This document shows, in pieces, positions 4,437 through 6,961 of a DNA stretch of 6,961 bases. The first letter of the stretch is position 1. The number at the start of each line of letters is the position of its first letter. The notes under the pieces were generated by a model, which was not told the origin of the DNA, did no database searches, and saw only the letters and a program-made list of their open reading frames with translations. Both the position numbers and the translations under genes were made by a program. The stretch lies in assembly GCA_022824605.1 (NCBI GenBank), contig JAJDZO010000200.1, forward strand, positions 1 through 6,961, in the 5' to 3' direction. Source of the DNA: Acidimicrobiia bacterium (GTDB lineage Bacteria; Actinomycetota; Acidimicrobiia; Acidimicrobiales; Aldehydirespiratoraceae).

Positions 4437-6961
4437 CTCGTTTCAGCTCGGATCGCATCTCGGCTACGGCGGCCATCTTGATGCCCTCGTATCCCCGAAC
4501 TGTCTCGGGCAGCTCGGCGCGGGCCAGCACCGCCTCGTAGCCGATGACGTCGAGGCGTTCGAGATCGGCGGTGATCGCAGCCCGGTACTCGCGTGGCAGT
4601 GCCCGTTCGGCTCGACGCACCTTGGTGTAGCCGAACACGTCGAACACGGTGCCGCGCAGCCGGCGCATCGACGCCAGCAGCCGTATCGCCGGAGTCCAGG
4701 CGACGGGCACGGCGATCTTCGACTTCATGCCCATGGCCCGCAGGATCGGCGGATGCAGGTTCCATGCGAGCCGCCCACCGGTGCTCTTCGCGATCTGGCG
4801 GGCCTCGGCGACGGCCTCGGCGTCGAGCATCAGCCTGGCCACCTCGTACTCGTCCTTGTAGGCCAGCAGCTTGAAGTAGCCGCGGGCTGCCGCCTCCGTG
4901 AGCCGTCGCGATCCGTCGCCGCGGGCCTCGTCGGCTGCCGCCACGGCCTCCACGAAGTCGAGGTGGGCGTCAGCCAGCTTCGACGACTGGTAGGCGCACA
5001 ACTCCGAGGCCATGAGCGCCAGATCGACGTGGCCCCGGTAGCCCGTGTCTGTGGACACTTCCGAGTCCGGCGGCGCCTGGTCGAAGCGGGCGGCGGCGGC
5101 CACGGCCCGCACCCGGGCTGCGAGTTCGTCGTCGAGTTCGGGCCGCCGGCTCCGGTGCGCCCGGCCGTCGGAGACGGCGGCGTCCACCGCGGCGGGCCGA
5201 GCCAGCATCGTGCGGCCCCACCGGAACGCCTCGAGGTTGCTTGCCGTGGCCACGCCGTTGAGTTCGATGGCCTGCTCCACCGACCCCGGCGACAGCGGCA
5301 GCGCTCCGGCCTGCACCGCCATCCCCACCACGAACACGTTCGCCGTCACCGAGTTGCCGAGCAGCGACTCCGTCATGGCCTGAGCATCGACCCAGTGGCG
5401 GCAGTCACTGCGGGTGACCGCGGCGATGGCGGCCTCCAGCTCGGCCGGCTCGGGCATGGCCCGGTCGGGGTGGGCCACCATCGCACCGGTGGGGGTCTGC
5501 GAGGTGGAGCCCACCACCACGGTGCGCGCCGGGTCGGCCCGGCTGATGCCCGACGGCGACGCCGCCCCCAGCTGATCGAAAGCCAACAGCACGTCGGCCT
5601 GGCCCTCGCCGAGCCGGTTGCTGGCCGCCTCGGCGCCGCGGTACAGGCGCAGGTCGCTCACCACCGGTCCGGCCTTCTGCGACAACCCGATCTGGTCGAG
5701 CCCCCGCGCTTCGTAGCCGTCGAACATGGCCGCCGTCCCGATGATCTGGCTCACCGTCACCACGCCGGTGCCGCCGATGCCCACGATGCGCACCGACAGG
5801 TCGTCGGTGGGGACCACCGCCACCGGATCGTCCAGGTCGGTCGGCGCCACGGCTGCGGCTTCGGCCCGCCGCCGGGTCGTGGCCCGGTCTCGCCCGGTGA
5901 TGCGGCGCAGCCGCGACCTCAGCCGCCCCGGCCGGGTCACGGTCATGAACGACGGGCAGTCCCCCTCCATGCACGAATAGTCGAAATTGCAGCTGGTCTG
6001 ATCGATCCGGGTCTTGCGCCCGAACTCGGTGGCCACCGGCTGCACCGACAGGCAGTTGCTGATCGAGGCGCAGTCGCCGCAACCCTCACAGATCCGCTCG
6101 TTGATGAACACCCGACGGCGGGGCGCCTCCACCGTGCCCCGTTTGCGCTCCCGGCGGGCCTCGGCCGCGCACTGCTGGTCGTGGATCAGCACGGTCACGC
6201 CCTTGACCTGCGACAGCAGTCCCTGAGCCTCCATCAGCCGGGTGCGAGGCCACACGTCGACTCCATCAGGCAGGTCGGCCCGGTGGTAGCGAGCCACGTC
6301 CTCGGTCGTCACCAGCACCCGTGCCACGCCCTGGGCCAGCAGCACCCGGCAGACCTCGGCCACGCCGAGCATGCCCTGGGGATCCTGGCCCCCGGTCATG
6401 GCCACGGTGCGGTTCCACAGCAGCTTGTAGGTGACGTCGACGCCCGCGGCCACCGCGCCCTGGATGGCGAGCTGGCCACTATGGAAGTACGTGCCGTCAC
6501 CGATGTTCTGGAAGATGCGGTCCGTCTCCACGAAGGGGGCCATGCCGATCCACTGGGCTCCCTCCTGGCCCATGCAGGTGAGTCCCACGATGTCGCCGAA
6601 GCCGTCGGAGTCCATCAGCAGCGTCATGGTGTGACAGCCGATCCCGGCGCCCACGGCCGCGCCTTCGGGAACCTTGGTGGAACGGTTGTGGGGACAGCCC
6701 GAACAGAAATAGGGCGTGCGAGCCACGCCCGAGCCCAGCGGGATCAGCTCGCGTGGCGGCTGGGAGGGGGCGAGGCGCGCCCCGATGCGCTCGGAGAGTC
6801 GGCGGCGCAGAGGCTCCAGCAGATCGTCGGCGGTGAGGCCGCCGTGGCCGGCCAGCAGCATGGCGTCGTGCTCGTCGAACTTGCCGGTCACCCGGGGTCG
6901 GCACGGCTCGTTGTACAGGGCGTCCTTCATCAACGACTCGATGTTGGGCTGCTTCTCCTCC
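4432..6961 (-). CDS. Fused indolepyruvate-type 2-oxoacid:ferredoxin oxidoreductase, 3' part (start outside window)
   Basis: About 842 codons are visible. The frame is open to the right edge (EEKQPNIESLMKDALY at 6913-6960 matches the internal 'EEKR..iE.qlKe.LY' segment of the family), so the TTG at 6931-6933 is not the start. Fused members are about 1,150-1,200 residues, so some 310-350 N-terminal residues are missing. These enzymes turn aryl-pyruvate plus CoA and oxidised ferredoxin into aryl-acetyl-CoA, CO2 and reduced ferredoxin, in the cytosol. The domains in order are: YFCSGCPHNRSTK (6676-6711); a thiamine-diphosphate site with GDG at 6493-6501 and its Asn at 6412-6414 (26 residues between); AMTGGQ just after it; a ferredoxin-like region with CEGCGDC, then four more cysteines (5956-6090); a basic linker; the gamma-type domain starting at GIGGTG (5764-5781) with QIGLSQKAGPVVSDLR; and a C-terminal domain containing YFKLLAYKDEYEVARLML (DUF6537, name from memory). 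The usual Asn-Asp after the GDG motif is Asn-Arg here. The exact 2-oxoacid substrate is not shown by sequence. Confidence 0.95.
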   Translation of the reverse strand, partial: EEKQPNIESLMKDALYNEPCRPRVTGKFDEHDAMLLAGHGGLTADDLLEPLRRRLSERIGARLAPSQPPRELIPLGSGVARTPYFCSGCPHNRSTKVPEGAAVGAGIGCHTMTLLMDSDGFGDIVGLTCMGQEGAQWIGMAPFVETDRIFQNIGDGTYFHSGQLAIQGAVAAGVDVTYKLLWNRTVAMTGGQDPQGMLGVAEVCRVLLAQGVARVLVTTEDVARYHRADLPDGVDVWPRTRLMEAQGLLSQVKGVTVLIHDQQCAAEARRERKRGTVEAPRRRVFINERICEGCGDCASISNCLSVQPVATEFGRKTRIDQTSCNFDYSCMEGDCPSFMTVTRPGRLRSRLRRITGRDRATTRRRAEAAAVAPTDLDDPVAVVPTDDLSVRIVGIGGTGVVTVSQIIGTAAMFDGYEARGLDQIGLSQKAGPVVSDLRLYRGAEAASNRLGEGQADVLLAFDQLGAASPSGISRADPARTVVVGSTSQTPTGAMVAHPDRAMPEPAELEAAIAAVTRSDCRHWVDAQAMTESLLGNSVTANVFVVGMAVQAGALPLSPGSVEQAIELNGVATASNLEAFRWGRTMLARPAAVDAAVSDGRAHRSRRPELDDELAARVRAVAAAARFDQAPPDSEVSTDTGYRGHVDLALMASELCAYQSSKLADAHLDFVEAVAAADEARGDGSRRLTEAAARGYFKLLAYKDEYEVARLMLDAEAVAEARQIAKSTGGRLAWNLHPPILRAMGMKSKIAVPVAWTPAIRLLASMRRLRGTVFDVFGYTKVRRAERALPREYRAAITADLERLDVIGYEAVLARAELPETVRGYEGIKMAAVAEMRSELKRA

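Noticed and set aside
4284..4481. Plus-strand 65-codon gene for a pentapeptide-repeat protein
   Set aside because: Only about five to seven repeats, no clear ribosome site, a start inside an antisense gene and an end inside another. Kept as a finding about the repeats, not as a gene.
6931..6933. TTG as a start codon for the oxidoreductase
   Set aside because: The frame is open upstream and encodes conserved family sequence (EEKQPNIES), so the true start lies beyond the window.

Overview
The window is 6,961 bp of uniformly GC-rich DNA. All four supported genes are read on the minus strand. Codon use is strongly GC-biased. The gene types (an Actinobacteria-style SNF2 helicase with a small coupled partner, and a fused indolepyruvate-type ferredoxin oxidoreductase) suggest a high-GC actinobacterium, possibly of the Acidimicrobiia. 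That placement is inferred from composition and gene style; no marker gene is present.

In the direction of transcription (high to low coordinates), the layout is as follows. (1) The 3' three quarters of a fused 2-oxoacid (indolepyruvate-type):ferredoxin oxidoreductase runs in from the right edge and stops at 4432. (2) A 109-bp intergenic gap (4323-4431) carries five 15-bp tandem repeats and an imperfect inverted repeat. (3) A complete 1,163-residue SNF2-family ATPase (831-4322) has every helicase motif intact, plus a disordered Ser/Asn/Gly-rich insertion between its two RecA lobes. (4) A 103-residue basic protein (523-834) overlaps the helicase stop by ATGA and has a strong internal Shine-Dalgarno. 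(5) After 44 bp comes the first 159 codons of a GcvT-fold aminomethyltransferase/demethylase-like protein (1-478), cut by the left edge.

The helicase and the small protein form a clear translationally coupled pair and probably act together on DNA or nucleoprotein. The oxidoreductase (oxidative decarboxylation of aryl-pyruvates) and the GcvT-like protein (probable folate-dependent methyl or C1 transfer) are metabolic and have no visible functional tie to the helicase pair. Their shared strand could reflect an operon or only co-orientation.

I see no mobile element, CRISPR array, tRNA, rRNA or convincing terminator. Most of the window is ordinary. The points most worth a second look are the small helicase partner, which resembles the tail of SWIM zinc-finger proteins but has no zinc finger, and the 15-bp repeats, which read as a short pentapeptide-repeat pattern on the opposite strand.
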